A stretch of 64,000 nucleotides of DNA from Bordetella pseudohinzii (GTDB lineage Bacteria > Pseudomonadota > Gammaproteobacteria > Burkholderiales > Burkholderiaceae_B), in NCBI RefSeq assembly GCF_000657795.2, contig NZ_JHEP02000004.1:124001-188000 (forward strand). The letters are read 5' to 3'. Below, piece by piece: positions 46,113 to 54,562 of the stretch (its first letter is position 1; each line of letters starts with the position of its first letter). The translations under genes were made by a program, and so were the position numbers. A model generated the notes under the pieces. It saw nothing but the letters and a program-made list of their open reading frames with translations, made no database searches and was not told the DNA's origin.

Positions 46113-47117
46113 ATGCCTACCCGCATATTGATCGTTCGCACGTCGTCTTTGGGCGATCTGGTGCACATGCTGCCCGCAATTTCCGACATTGCGCGCCATG
46201 TGCCCGATGCCCAGATAGATTGGATAGCGGAAGAAGCATTCGCCGAGATTCCGGGATGGCATCCGGCCGTCAGCAACGTCATCAAGGTTGCCCATCGGCG
46301 CTGGCGCAAGGCCTGGTGGTCGGAGCAGGTGCGCGCCGAACGCCGCGCCCTGGCCGAACGCCTGCGCGGCGAACCCTATGACATCGTGCTGGACATGCAG
46401 GGCCTGCTCAAATCGGCCTGGCTGGTGCGCCAGACCCGCGGCATCCGTCATGGCCTGGATTGGCGCTCGGCGCGCGAGCCCCTGGCTTCGCTGTTCTACA
46501 ACGTGCGGCACCGCGTGGAATTCTGGCAGCCGGCCGTCATCCGCCAGCGCAAACTGGCGGCACAGACCTTCGGCTATACCTACAGCGGCGCGCCGGACTT
46601 CGGCCTGCAGGCGTTTTTTTCGCGGCCGGCCGATCCTCCGCAGCTCGAAGAAGGGCGCCGCCTGCACCACCTGAACAACGATCGCGGTTATGCGGTCATC
46701 ATGCCCTCGGCCAGTCGCGAGGACAAACTCTGGCCCGAGGACGATTGGCGCGCCGTCTTCCGCCGCCTGCAGGACGCCGGCTGCGCCTTGCGCCTGCTGG
46801 CCGGCAATGAGCAGGAGGCCGAACGCGCCCGCCTGCTGGTCGCCGGCATGGAGGGCGTGGAAGTGCTGCCGCGCATGGACCTGACCTCGGTGGCCCGCGT
46901 GCTGGCGGGCTCGCGCCTCATGGTGGGCCTGGACAGCGGCCTGACCCATTTGTCGGCGGCGCTGGGCCGGCCGACCATAGGCATTTACCGCGCCTCCACG
47001 CCGGTGCGCACGCCGCTGGTGGGCGCCAACTACACCGCCAGCCTGGGCGACCGCGGCGCTTCGCCCTCGCGCGAGGCCGTGATGGCCGCGGTAGAGCAGG
47101 CGCTGGCGGCGCACTGA
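46113..47117 (+). CDS. waaC: LPS heptosyltransferase I
   Basis: 334 residues, GT-B glycosyltransferase family 9: ILIVRTSSLGDLVHMLPA at 5-22, DIVLDMQGLLKSAW and a late GLDSGLTHLSAALGRPTIGIY. It transfers the first L-glycero-D-manno-heptose to Kdo of the inner core. ATG 46113 is used; the adjacent TTG at 46110 is unlikely. Followed 12 bp later by waaA. Confidence 0.94.
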   Translation: MPTRILIVRTSSLGDLVHMLPAISDIARHVPDAQIDWIAEEAFAEIPGWHPAVSNVIKVAHRRWRKAWWSEQVRAERRALAERLRGEPYDIVLDMQGLLKSAWLVRQTRGIRHGLDWRSAREPLASLFYNVRHRVEFWQPAVIRQRKLAAQTFGYTYSGAPDFGLQAFFSRPADPPQLEEGRRLHHLNNDRGYAVIMPSASREDKLWPEDDWRAVFRRLQDAGCALRLLAGNEQEAERARLLVAGMEGVEVLPRMDLTSVARVLAGSRLMVGLDSGLTHLSAALGRPTIGIYRASTPVRTPLVGANYTASLGDRGASPSREAVMAAVEQALAAH

Positions 47118-47129
47118 GCGGGAGCAGAC

Positions 47130-48404
47130 TTGCGCCGCCGCCTCTATACCTGCCTGTTTCGCCTGGCGGTGCCGCTGCTCTGGCTGGGGATGTGGCGCCG
47201 CTCGCGGCGCGTGCCCGGGCAATGGGATGTGCTGGCGCGCACGCGCTTCGGCCATCCCGAGACGGACGCCCTGCCGGGCGCGGTCTGGGTGCATGCGGTC
47301 AGCCTGGGCGAGACCCGCGCCGCCCAGCCGCTGGTGGCGGCGCTGCTGGCGCGCGGCCTGCCCGTGCTGTTGACCCATATGACGGCAACCGGCCGCGCCG
47401 AAGGCGCGCGGCTGTTCGGCCAGGCCATCGCCGCCGGGCAGTTGCGGCAGGCCTGGCTGCCCTATGACTTCCCGGGCCCCGCCGGGCGTTTTCTCGACCA
47501 CTACGCCCCGCGCTGCGGCCTGATCATCGAACGCGAAATCTGGCCCAATCTTTTGGCCGCCGCGCGGGCCCGGCGCCTGCCCATGGCCCTGGTCAGCGCC
47601 CGGTTCTCGGCGCGCTCGCTGCGCACGACCCGGCGTCTGGGCGCGGTCATGCGCGAGGCCATCGCCAGCCTGGACCAGGTGTTGGCCCAGACCGAGGAGG
47701 ACGCCCAGCGGCTGCGCGAGGCGGGCGCGCGGGCGGTCTCGGTGACCGGCAACCTGAAGTTCGACGTCGAACTGCCGCCCGAGCAATTGCGCGACGGCCA
47801 TACCTGGCGCGATGCCGTCGGCAGGCCGGTGGTGGCCATCGCCAGCACGCGCGAAGGCGAAGATGCGCTCTTTCTGCAGGCCATGCGCGCATTGCCCGAA
47901 CCGCGTCCGCTCTATCTGCTGATTCCGCGCCATCCCCAGCGTTTCGACCAGGCTTGGGCGCAGGCCGAGGCGGCCGGCCTGAGGGCCGTGCGGCGTTCGG
48001 TATCGCAGGCCCCGCCCGAGGCCGGGGTCGATCTCGTGGTGGGCGACACCCTGGGCGAGATGGCCTTCTACTACGCCGCGGCCGACGTGGCCATCATCGG
48101 CGGCAGCTTCGCCGCCCTGGGCGGGCAGAACCTGATCGAGGCTTGCGTGGCAGGCACGCCGGTGATCACCGGCCCGCATACCTTCAATTTCAAGCAGGCC
48201 ACGCGCGATGCCATCGAGGCCGGCGCGGCCGAGCGCGTCCATGATGCGCGCCAGGCGTTGCAATTGGCCGCTCAGTGGCTGGCCGATCCGGCCTTGTTGC
48301 AGCGCCGCGCCCGCGCCGCGCGCGACTGGACGGCGGCCCACACGGGCGCCGTGGCGCGCAGCCTGGAAGTCCTGCGGGACATGCTGGGCGGCGCCAGGGG
48401 CTAG
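47130..48404 (+). CDS. waaA: 3-deoxy-D-manno-octulosonic acid transferase
   Basis: 424 residues; an N-terminal membrane anchor (LYTCLFRLAVPLLWLGMW) then the GT-B Kdo-transferase body (WVHAVSLGETRAAQPL with the catalytic Glu, LIIEREIWPN, PRHPQRFDQ, GGSFAALGGQNLIEA). It adds Kdo to lipid IVA at the inner membrane. The start is a TTG behind GGGAGCAG. Bordetella WaaA is known to add one Kdo; whether this one is mono- or bifunctional cannot be read here. Confidence 0.94.
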   Translation: MRRRLYTCLFRLAVPLLWLGMWRRSRRVPGQWDVLARTRFGHPETDALPGAVWVHAVSLGETRAAQPLVAALLARGLPVLLTHMTATGRAEGARLFGQAIAAGQLRQAWLPYDFPGPAGRFLDHYAPRCGLIIEREIWPNLLAAARARRLPMALVSARFSARSLRTTRRLGAVMREAIASLDQVLAQTEEDAQRLREAGARAVSVTGNLKFDVELPPEQLRDGHTWRDAVGRPVVAIASTREGEDALFLQAMRALPEPRPLYLLIPRHPQRFDQAWAQAEAAGLRAVRRSVSQAPPEAGVDLVVGDTLGEMAFYYAAADVAIIGGSFAALGGQNLIEACVAGTPVITGPHTFNFKQATRDAIEAGAAERVHDARQALQLAAQWLADPALLQRRARAARDWTAAHTGAVARSLEVLRDMLGGARG

Positions 48405-48408
48405 CGCT

Positions 48409-48573
48409 TCAGCCCGGGCGCTTGGACGTCAGGCTGATCTGGTCGGCGTTCAGTTCCTGGTTCAGGCGGCGGGGATCGCGGCCTTCGTCATCGGGGCGGG
48501 GCCCCAGCCAACCTTGTCCCAGGCCGTAGGCCCAGAGATTGGCCAGCAGGATCACCAGAAACAGGATGCGCAT
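48409..48573 (-). CDS. Small membrane peptide of 54 residues downstream of coaX
   Basis: Reads MRILFLVILLANLWAYGLGQG, a single membrane helix, then a polar tail rich in Asp, Arg and Pro ending in TSKRPG. It starts 14 bp after the coaX stop with AGGGGCCT before the ATG, and ends 4 bp before the convergent waaA stop. The layout birA-coaX-this gene argues for real translation. No family recognised; it could be a shortened relative of the larger membrane proteins often found after coaX in Burkholderiales, but that is inference. Confidence 0.72.
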   Translation of the reverse strand: MRILFLVILLANLWAYGLGQGWLGPRPDDEGRDPRRLNQELNADQISLTSKRPG

Positions 48574-48587
48574 AGGCCCCTCGTCTA

Positions 48588-49373
48588 TCAGGTTGAGCCG
48601 TCGGCGGCCAGGGCGGCCAGGCCGTCGAGCACGGGCGCCTGGAGAATGACGGGCTTGGGCGCCGCGCCGCGGCTGGCGCCGACCAGCAGCAGCAGGCGTT
48701 CTATCTCGGGCCGGACCTCGGCCCAGCCGCCGCCGGCGACATAGACTTCCGGCGCCTGGCCGTAGCGGTCATGGCCGGCCAGCCATTGGCGCACCAGCGC
48801 GCCGGCCTGCGCCGCGGCGATGCCGGTGGCGATGGCCTCATGGGTTTCGGTCGGGTAGGGGGTGACAGGCCCCTCGGCCAGCGGCAGATTGGCCGTGCCA
48901 TGCACCAGCGAGCCGCGCATCATGGCCGGGCCGGGCAGGATGAGGCCGCCGGCGAATTCATTGTCCGGGCCCAGGGTGTCCAGCGTGGTCGCCGTGCCGA
49001 AGGACGCCAGCAGGGCGGGCGGGTGGCCTTCGGGCAGGCGCATCCGCAGGCCCAGCATGGCGGCCCAGCGATCCGCGCCCAATTGGGCCTGGTTGCGATA
49101 GGCGTTGGTCATGCCCAGGGCCTCGCGGCGCGGCCGCATCCACGTCACGCCGCAGCCCGCCAGGGCCGCGGCGATCGCCTCGCCCCGGGCGGGGCCCGCG
49201 ACATTGACGCCGATGGCGCGCGCGGGCTTGCGCGCCTGCTTCCGCAGCCAGGCGCCCAGGGCGTCCAGGTCCAGGTTGTCGAAGGCCACGGGCTCCGGTT
49301 CGCGCGCGCCGGTCCGAGGGTCCAGCCAGCCCAGCTTCAGGCGGCTGTTGCCGGAATCGATCAGCAGGATCAT
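48588..49373 (-). CDS. coaX: Type III pantothenate kinase (Baf homologue)
   Basis: 261 residues, ASKHA fold: [14 protein letters not shown] (phosphate-1 loop), [12 protein letters not shown], and [11 protein letters not shown] with the following GGLILPG. It phosphorylates pantothenate, first step of coenzyme A synthesis, and unlike type I and II enzymes is insensitive to CoA. In Bordetella pertussis this gene is the Bvg accessory factor Baf, found because it raises pertussis-toxin promoter activity. The ATG overlaps the birA stop (ATGA), so the two are coupled. Confidence 0.94.
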   Translation of the reverse strand: MILLIDSGNSRLKLGWLDPRTGAREPEPVAFDNLDLDALGAWLRKQARKPARAIGVNVAGPARGEAIAAALAGCGVTWMRPRREALGMTNAYRNQAQLGADRWAAMLGLRMRLPEGHPPALLASFGTATTLDTLGPDNEFAGGLILPGPAMMRGSLVHGTANLPLAEGPVTPYPTETHEAIATGIAAAQAGALVRQWLAGHDRYGQAPEVYVAGGGWAEVRPEIERLLLLVGASRGAAPKPVILQAPVLDGLAALAADGST

Positions 49374-50197
49374 GGCTGGGCTCGCACGGAGATTTCGCCG
49401 GCCGACACGCTGACCAGGCCGGCGTCGCATCGCACCCGCAGCCGTCCCATGACATCCACGCCGGCGGCCTGGCCGGCATGAAGGACTTCGCCGCGGTCGA
49501 TCACATTGACGGCGCGGCCGGCCAGCGCGTCAGCACTGGCGTAGCGCTCGACAAAGGCCGCGAAGCCCTGCTGTTCAAGATCGGCCACGGCCTGCTGCCA
49601 GGCCAGGGCCGCCGCCTGCACGATGTCGGCGGCTTCGGTGACGCGGCCGCCGCCTTCGACCTGGGTCCAGTCGGCGATGGCGCGCCCCAGGCTGGCCGAC
49701 AGCGTGTCGGCGTCGCGCAGGTTCACGCCCATGCCGATGACGACGGTATAGCCGTCGCCGTCCGGGTTGCGGGTGGTTTCGGCCAGCACGCCGGCCAGCT
49801 TGGCGTCATGCCATTGCACATCGTTGGGCCATTTCACGCAGACCCCGGCATGGCCGCTCAGGCGGCGCAGGGCTTCGCAGGCCGCCAGTCCCGCCAGGGG
49901 CGAGAGCGCGGGCAGCTGGGCGGGGGGCAGGCGCACATCGAAGGCGCAGGAGAACATCAGCGTGGCGCCGCTGCGGTTTTGCCAGGGGCGGCCAGCGCGG
50001 CCTCGGCCGGCCTCCTGCAGATGGGCGCCCAGCAGCCAGGGCTTGAGGCCGCGGCCATGGCGCGCGCGCGCCAGCAGGTCGGCATTGGTCGAACCGGTGC
50101 TGGCCACCCATTGCACATGGGCGAAACCGGGCAGGCGCGCCTGGACGGCGCGTTGCAGCGCGTCGGGGGCGGGCAGGTCGAGGGCTTGAACAGGCAT
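49370..50197 (-). CDS. birA: Biotin-[acetyl-CoA carboxylase] ligase
   Basis: 275 residues. [13 protein letters not shown], the biotin loop [26 protein letters not shown] and GMGVNL are the BirA catalytic motifs, and a C-terminal SH3-like domain follows. No N-terminal helix-turn-helix is present, so this is the monofunctional form that biotinylates but does not repress bio genes. First gene of birA-coaX-small peptide, divergent from the Mla-type transporter operon. Confidence 0.94.
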   Translation of the reverse strand: MPVQALDLPAPDALQRAVQARLPGFAHVQWVASTGSTNADLLARARHGRGLKPWLLGAHLQEAGRGRAGRPWQNRSGATLMFSCAFDVRLPPAQLPALSPLAGLAACEALRRLSGHAGVCVKWPNDVQWHDAKLAGVLAETTRNPDGDGYTVVIGMGVNLRDADTLSASLGRAIADWTQVEGGGRVTEAADIVQAAALAWQQAVADLEQQGFAAFVERYASADALAGRAVNVIDRGEVLHAGQAAGVDVMGRLRVRCDAGLVSVSAGEISVRAQP

Positions 50198-50281
50198 GAT
50201 GGGCCGAATTGTAGGGCAACGCGATCTTTCGCCTGGACGTTATATGATGTGTAACGGCCAGAATCACTTTTTCGCGACGCT

Positions 50282-51415
50282 ATGCACCAGCAACGACTGC
50301 CCGACCGCGATTGCCAGGCGCCGCCCATGCGCAGGGACGGCGCCGTGATTTATCTGGGGGGCGATTGGAGCCTGCAGGCCCTGGCCGCCCGCGGCCAGGT
50401 GCAGTCCCGCCGCGAAGCCCTGGCGCAGGCCAATGAAAACACCCGCTGGGACCTGCGCGGCATCGAACGCCTGGACACCATCGGGGCCAACCTGCTGTGG
50501 CGGGCCTGGGGCGAGCGCCTGCCCGAGCGGCTGCGCCTGACCGACGGCCAGCGCGAGGTCTTCGACGCCCTGGCCGCCAATCCGGGGGGCGCGGCGCCGC
50601 AAGCCCCCGAGCCCGACCGGCTGGGCTGGCTGGCGGCCATCGGCCAGGCCGTGTTCGACGCCGTGGGCAACGGCCTGACACTGATACGCATGCTGGGCCA
50701 GCTGGTGATCGACTTCGGCGGCCTGCTGCTGCGGCCTTCACGCGGCCCCTGGCGCGAAATCTCCGCCCAGGTCTATCGCACCGGCGCCCAGGCCCTGGGC
50801 ATCACGGCCCTGGTCGGCTTTCTGATCGGCGTGGTGCTCTCCTACCTGTCGGCGCAGCAATTGCAGATCTTCGGCGCCGACCGCTTCATCGTGCGGCTGC
50901 TGGGCGTGTCCATCGTGCGCGAGCTGGGTCCGGTGCTGGCGGCCATCCTGGTGGCCGGCCGTTCCGGTTCGGCCATCACGGCCCAGATCGGCGTGATGCG
51001 CGTCACGCAGGAGCTCGACGCCATGAGCGTGATGGGCATTTCGCGCAGCCAGCGCCTCATCCTGCCGCGCGTGATCGCCCTGGCCATCACCATGCCCCTG
51101 CTGGTGCTGTGGACCGACGCCATGGCGCTCATGGGCGGCATGCTGGCCGCCCAGATGCAGCTGGGCATCTCGGCGCAGTGGTTCATCGAATCGCTGCCCG
51201 GCGCCATCACCATCACCAACTACTGGATAGGCCTCTTCAAGGGCGTGTCCTTCGGCGTGCTGATCGCCCTGGTGGCCTGCCACTTCGGCCTGCGCATCAA
51301 GCCCAACACCGAAAGCCTGGGCCGCGGCACGACCACATCGGTGGTGACGTCCATCACCGGCGTCATCCTGGTCGATGCGCTGTATGCGGTCATCTTCAGC
51401 AAGATGGGCATCTGA
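50282..51415 (+). CDS. MlaE-type lipid ABC permease with N-terminal STAS domain
   Basis: 377 residues. Residues about 18-95 resemble a STAS domain (AVIYLGGDWSL; WDLRGIERLDTIGANLLW), the role played by separate MlaB in E. coli. Residues 120-377 are an MlaE/YrbE permease (VGFLIGVVLSYLSAQQLQ; IVRELGPVLAAILVAGRSGSA; DAMALMGGML). Inner membrane; starts a four-gene unit with an ATPase, an MCE protein and a lipoprotein. It probably moves phospholipid between membranes. Direction and partner are unproven. Confidence 0.9.
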   Translation: MHQQRLPDRDCQAPPMRRDGAVIYLGGDWSLQALAARGQVQSRREALAQANENTRWDLRGIERLDTIGANLLWRAWGERLPERLRLTDGQREVFDALAANPGGAAPQAPEPDRLGWLAAIGQAVFDAVGNGLTLIRMLGQLVIDFGGLLLRPSRGPWREISAQVYRTGAQALGITALVGFLIGVVLSYLSAQQLQIFGADRFIVRLLGVSIVRELGPVLAAILVAGRSGSAITAQIGVMRVTQELDAMSVMGISRSQRLILPRVIALAITMPLLVLWTDAMALMGGMLAAQMQLGISAQWFIESLPGAITITNYWIGLFKGVSFGVLIALVACHFGLRIKPNTESLGRGTTTSVVTSITGVILVDALYAVIFSKMGI

Positions 51416-52242
51416 TGGATACGCCGGCCATCCCCGCGGACTGCCTGACGCTCACGCCGGTCATTTCGGTCACCGGCCTGCGCACGGCCTTCGGCGACCA
51501 TGTCGTGCACGAGAATCTCAACCTGACGGTCTATCCGGGCGAGATACTCGTCCTGGTGGGCGGTTCGGGTTCCGGCAAGACCGTGCTGCTGCGGCAGATC
51601 ATCGGGCTGGCCCAGCCGGCCCGGGGCGAGGTGCGCATCCTGGGGCGGGACATTTCCACGCTGAGCACGCGGGAGCGCCGCCGCCTGTCGGAGCGCTGGG
51701 GCATGCTGTTCCAGGCGGGCGCGCTGTTTTCGGCGCTGTCGGTGTTCGATAATGTGGCGTTGCCCCTGCGCGAATTGCGCACCCTGCCCGAAGATCTCAT
51801 CCAGGACGTGGTGATGTGCCGCCTGGACATGGTCGGGCTCAATGCCAAGGATGCGCTCAAGAGCCCTTCGGATCTTTCGGGCGGCATGATCAAGCGGGTC
51901 GGCCTGGCGCGGGCGCTGGCGCTGGACCCGGAACTGCTCTTCCTGGACGAGCCGACCGCCGGCCTGGACCCCGTGCGCTCCGACGAGTTCGTCGACCTGG
52001 TGCGCAGCCTGCACCGGCAGCTCGGCTTTACGGTGGTGATGGTCACCCACGACCTCGACACCCTGCTGGAACTGGCCACGCGCGTGGCGGTGCTGGCCGA
52101 CAAACGTGTCATCGCCTGCGACAAGGTGTCCGAGATCCTGAAGATCCACCACCCTTTCATCCAAAGTTTCTTCCTGGGCGAACGCGGCAGGCGCGCGCTC
52201 GGGGATCTTGCACCAAAGGACGCAGGCAATGGAAAACCGTAG
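51415..52242 (+). CDS. MlaF-type ABC ATPase
   Basis: 275 residues with Walker A GGSGSGKTVLLRQI, Q-loop MLFQAGALFSALSVFDN, signature LSGGMIKRVGLARAL, Walker B LLFLDEPTAGLDPV and H-loop VTHDLDT. FQAGALFSALSVFDNV and MIKRV mark the Mla/Ttg2A group. ATG overlaps the permease stop (TGATG). The C-terminal tail (HHPFIQSFFLGERG) resembles the region by which MlaF contacts its partner subunit. Confidence 0.92.
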   Translation: MDTPAIPADCLTLTPVISVTGLRTAFGDHVVHENLNLTVYPGEILVLVGGSGSGKTVLLRQIIGLAQPARGEVRILGRDISTLSTRERRRLSERWGMLFQAGALFSALSVFDNVALPLRELRTLPEDLIQDVVMCRLDMVGLNAKDALKSPSDLSGGMIKRVGLARALALDPELLFLDEPTAGLDPVRSDEFVDLVRSLHRQLGFTVVMVTHDLDTLLELATRVAVLADKRVIACDKVSEILKIHHPFIQSFFLGERGRRALGDLAPKDAGNGKP

Positions 52243-53155
52243 TCATGCCTTGCTGGCGGGGATATTCACCCTGGTGTTGCTGGCCGCCGCCGCGCTGGTG
52301 GCCGTGTGGGTCGGCCGCGACCGCTCGACGGTCAAGCTCTACGACATCGTTTCCTCGGCGCCGGTCAGCGGGCTGACCGCGCAATCGACGGTGCGTTATC
52401 AGGGTGTGCCGGTGGGCAAGGTGCAATCGCTGATGCTCAATGTCAACCGGCCGGGCGAGGTGCGCATCCGCATCGGCGTCTCGCCGAATACGCCCATCAC
52501 CGCCTCGACCTGGGCCGAAGTGGGCGTGCAGGGCGTGACCGGCCAGGCCACGATCGAACTGCGCGACAACGGCGGTTCGACGGAGCTGCTGGCGGCCCAG
52601 GGCAAGCAGCCGCCCGACATCCCCTTGCGGCCAGGGCTGTTCGACCGCCTGGAGCACCGCGGCGCGGCGCTGCTGACCAAGATCGAGGACACCGCCGAAG
52701 AACTGCGGCAGCTCCTGAGCCCGTCCAATATCGAAGCCCTCAGCCTCACGCTCAAGAACACGGCGGAAATCAGCACCCAGCTCAAGGAGGCCAGCCGCGA
52801 CCTCGCGCCGGCGCTGCGCAGGGTGGGGCCGATGGTGGATTCCCTGGGCAAGGCCGCGACCGATGCCTCCGCGCTGATGCAATCGGCCAGTCAGTCGCTG
52901 GCGCGCCTGAATGCCCCCGACGGTCCCTTGTCGACCGCCGGCCGCAGCCTGCAGGAGATCGCGCGCGCCGCGGCGCGCCTGGATCGTGAAACCCTGCCGG
53001 CCGTCACCGATATGGCGCACTCGGTCAATGGCGCGGCGCGCAGCGCCCAGTCGGCCCTGCGCCGCGTGGGCGATACGCCGCAATCCATCCTGTTCGGGCC
53101 CGCGCCTGTCGAGCCCGGCCCCGGCGAACCCGGTTTTGCCGGCTTTAGGAGATGA
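52229..53155 (+). CDS. MCE/MlaD-domain protein
   Basis: 308 residues; one N-terminal membrane anchor (LLAGIFTLVLLAAAALVAVWV) then a single MCE domain (about 40-120: VSGLTAQSTVRYQGVPVGKVQ; GVTGQATIELRD). A long helical tail follows (about 140-280), more like PqiB/LetB or Mce helices than the short E. coli MlaD. Periplasmic, presumed hexameric lipid channel. The start at 52229 overlaps the ATPase gene by 14 bp. Confidence 0.9.
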   Translation: MENRSHALLAGIFTLVLLAAAALVAVWVGRDRSTVKLYDIVSSAPVSGLTAQSTVRYQGVPVGKVQSLMLNVNRPGEVRIRIGVSPNTPITASTWAEVGVQGVTGQATIELRDNGGSTELLAAQGKQPPDIPLRPGLFDRLEHRGAALLTKIEDTAEELRQLLSPSNIEALSLTLKNTAEISTQLKEASRDLAPALRRVGPMVDSLGKAATDASALMQSASQSLARLNAPDGPLSTAGRSLQEIARAAARLDRETLPAVTDMAHSVNGAARSAQSALRRVGDTPQSILFGPAPVEPGPGEPGFAGFRR

Positions 53156-53159
53156 ACGC

Positions 53160-53750
53160 ATGAACAAGATCTGCCTGGCCGCGGTGCTGGCCCTGGCGTT
53201 GAGCGGCTGCGGCGTGGGCCGCGTGGCGCCCCAGGCCTCGCTGTTCGATCTCGGGCCCGAAGCGCCGGCGGCCGTCCAGCTGCCGTCGCGCTCGGCCATC
53301 GTGCTGGCCTATTCGGCCGCCGCCGCGCTGGGCGATACCGGCGTGATCTGGCGCGTGGGCGACAGCACCACGCCCAAGGCCTACGCCGGTTTCCGCTGGA
53401 CCGAGCCGCCGTCCAGCCTGGTGCGCCAGCGCCTGCAGGAGCGGCTCTCGCGTGAAGGCGCGGTCCTCGCCGACAGCGCCGGCACCGGCGCGCCGCAGCT
53501 GCGCGTCACCTTGATGCGCTTCGAGCAGGTCTTCGCGCCGGACGGCGCCTCCAGCCAAGGCCAGGTCGTCCTGCAGGCGGTCTTGCTGCAAGACGGCAAG
53601 CTCCTGGGCCAGCGGCGTTTCGCCCGCCAGGCCGCCGCACCGACGCAGGACGCCGCGGGCGGCGTGGCGGCGCTGCGCCAGGCCACCGACGCCGCCGCCG
53701 ATGACCTGGCCGCCTGGCTGGCTTCGGTCTTGCCGCCGAGGGCCGGTTAA
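53160..53750 (+). CDS. ABC-type transport auxiliary lipoprotein (PqiC-like)
   Basis: 196 residues with a lipoprotein signal (lipobox LSGC, Cys at about 17) and an ABC_trans_aux/PqiC fold (YSAAAALGDTGVIWRVGD; LVRQRLQERLSREG; LRVTLMRFEQVF). Outer-membrane partner of MCE systems. It follows the MCE gene by 4 bp and ends the unit. Its presence, with the STAS-permease fusion and no MlaC, makes this a Pqi/Mce-like system rather than canonical MlaFEDCB. Confidence 0.88.
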   Translation: MNKICLAAVLALALSGCGVGRVAPQASLFDLGPEAPAAVQLPSRSAIVLAYSAAAALGDTGVIWRVGDSTTPKAYAGFRWTEPPSSLVRQRLQERLSREGAVLADSAGTGAPQLRVTLMRFEQVFAPDGASSQGQVVLQAVLLQDGKLLGQRRFARQAAAPTQDAAGGVAALRQATDAAADDLAAWLASVLPPRAG

Positions 53751-53782
53751 CATCGCGGTTTTGCGTTTCTGCGGATTGGCCC

Positions 53783-54430
53783 ATGTTTGCACATACCGAC
53801 ATCCTCGCTTTCACCGGCGCCGCCGGGCGTATTGAATGCGCGGTGGATTATCCCGACGGCGATCCGCGGGGATGGGCGCTGGTGCTGCATCCGCATCCGC
53901 TGCACGGCGGGGCGCGCGACAACAAGGTCGTGACCACGATCGGGCGCGCCTGCACGAACGCGGGCCTGGTCGTGGTGCGGCCCAACTTCCGCGGCGTGGG
54001 CGCATCCGAGGGCGAGTTCGACCGCGCTGTCGGCGAGACCGAGGACATGCTGGGCCTGATCCCGCAGATCCGCCAGGCCCTGCCCGAGCTGGCCGACGCG
54101 CCCTGGGTGCTGGGCGGCTTTTCCTTCGGCACGGCCGTGGCCGCGCAGGTCTATGCCACGCTGGCCGAGCAGGGCGCGCAGCCCGGCGCGCTCATGCTGA
54201 TGGGGCCCGCCGTGGGGCGCTTTCAATTCCGCGAGGTCGACTTGCCCGAAGACACGCTGCTGGTGCACGGCGAAAACGACGAGGTGGTGCCGCTGGGCGA
54301 GGCCATGGATTGGGCGCGGCCGCGCAACCTGCCCATCGTGGTGATCCCCGGCGCCTCGCATTTCTTCCACGGCAAACTCATCACACTGCGCAACCTGGTC
54401 GCACAGCGCCTGAAACTGGCATTGGGCTGA
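53783..54430 (+). CDS. Alpha/beta hydrolase, small serine-hydrolase type
   Basis: 215 residues. The motif LVLHPHPLHGGARDNKV, a nucleophile elbow GGFSFGTAVA, acid in GENDEVVPLG and histidine in ASHFFHGK give a full Ser-Asp-His triad. Related proteins are annotated as CocE/NonD-like or YfbR-type esterases. Cytoplasmic, no signal peptide. It lies 32 bp after the lipoprotein gene and may be read through from it. The substrate is unknown. Confidence 0.87.
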   Translation: MFAHTDILAFTGAAGRIECAVDYPDGDPRGWALVLHPHPLHGGARDNKVVTTIGRACTNAGLVVVRPNFRGVGASEGEFDRAVGETEDMLGLIPQIRQALPELADAPWVLGGFSFGTAVAAQVYATLAEQGAQPGALMLMGPAVGRFQFREVDLPEDTLLVHGENDEVVPLGEAMDWARPRNLPIVVIPGASHFFHGKLITLRNLVAQRLKLALG

Positions 54431-54485
54431 ATGCCGCGGCGTTGCATCGCGTTGCATGTTTGCGGCACGCCGGGAACGTTTGGCG

Positions 54486-54515
54486 TTCGGGCGTGTCGGA
54501 TACGCTGCCTATAAT
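54486..54515 (+). promoter_or_regulatory. Promoter candidate for the DD-carboxypeptidase gene
   Basis: A perfect -10 TATAAT (54510-54515) lies 47 bp before the start codon, with a weak TTCGGG (54486-54491) 18 bp upstream as possible -35. Confidence 0.5.
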
Positions 54516-54562
54516 GTTGTGCCGCCGTGACCGCGGCCGGCCCTCTTTGAACCTCCTAGCCG

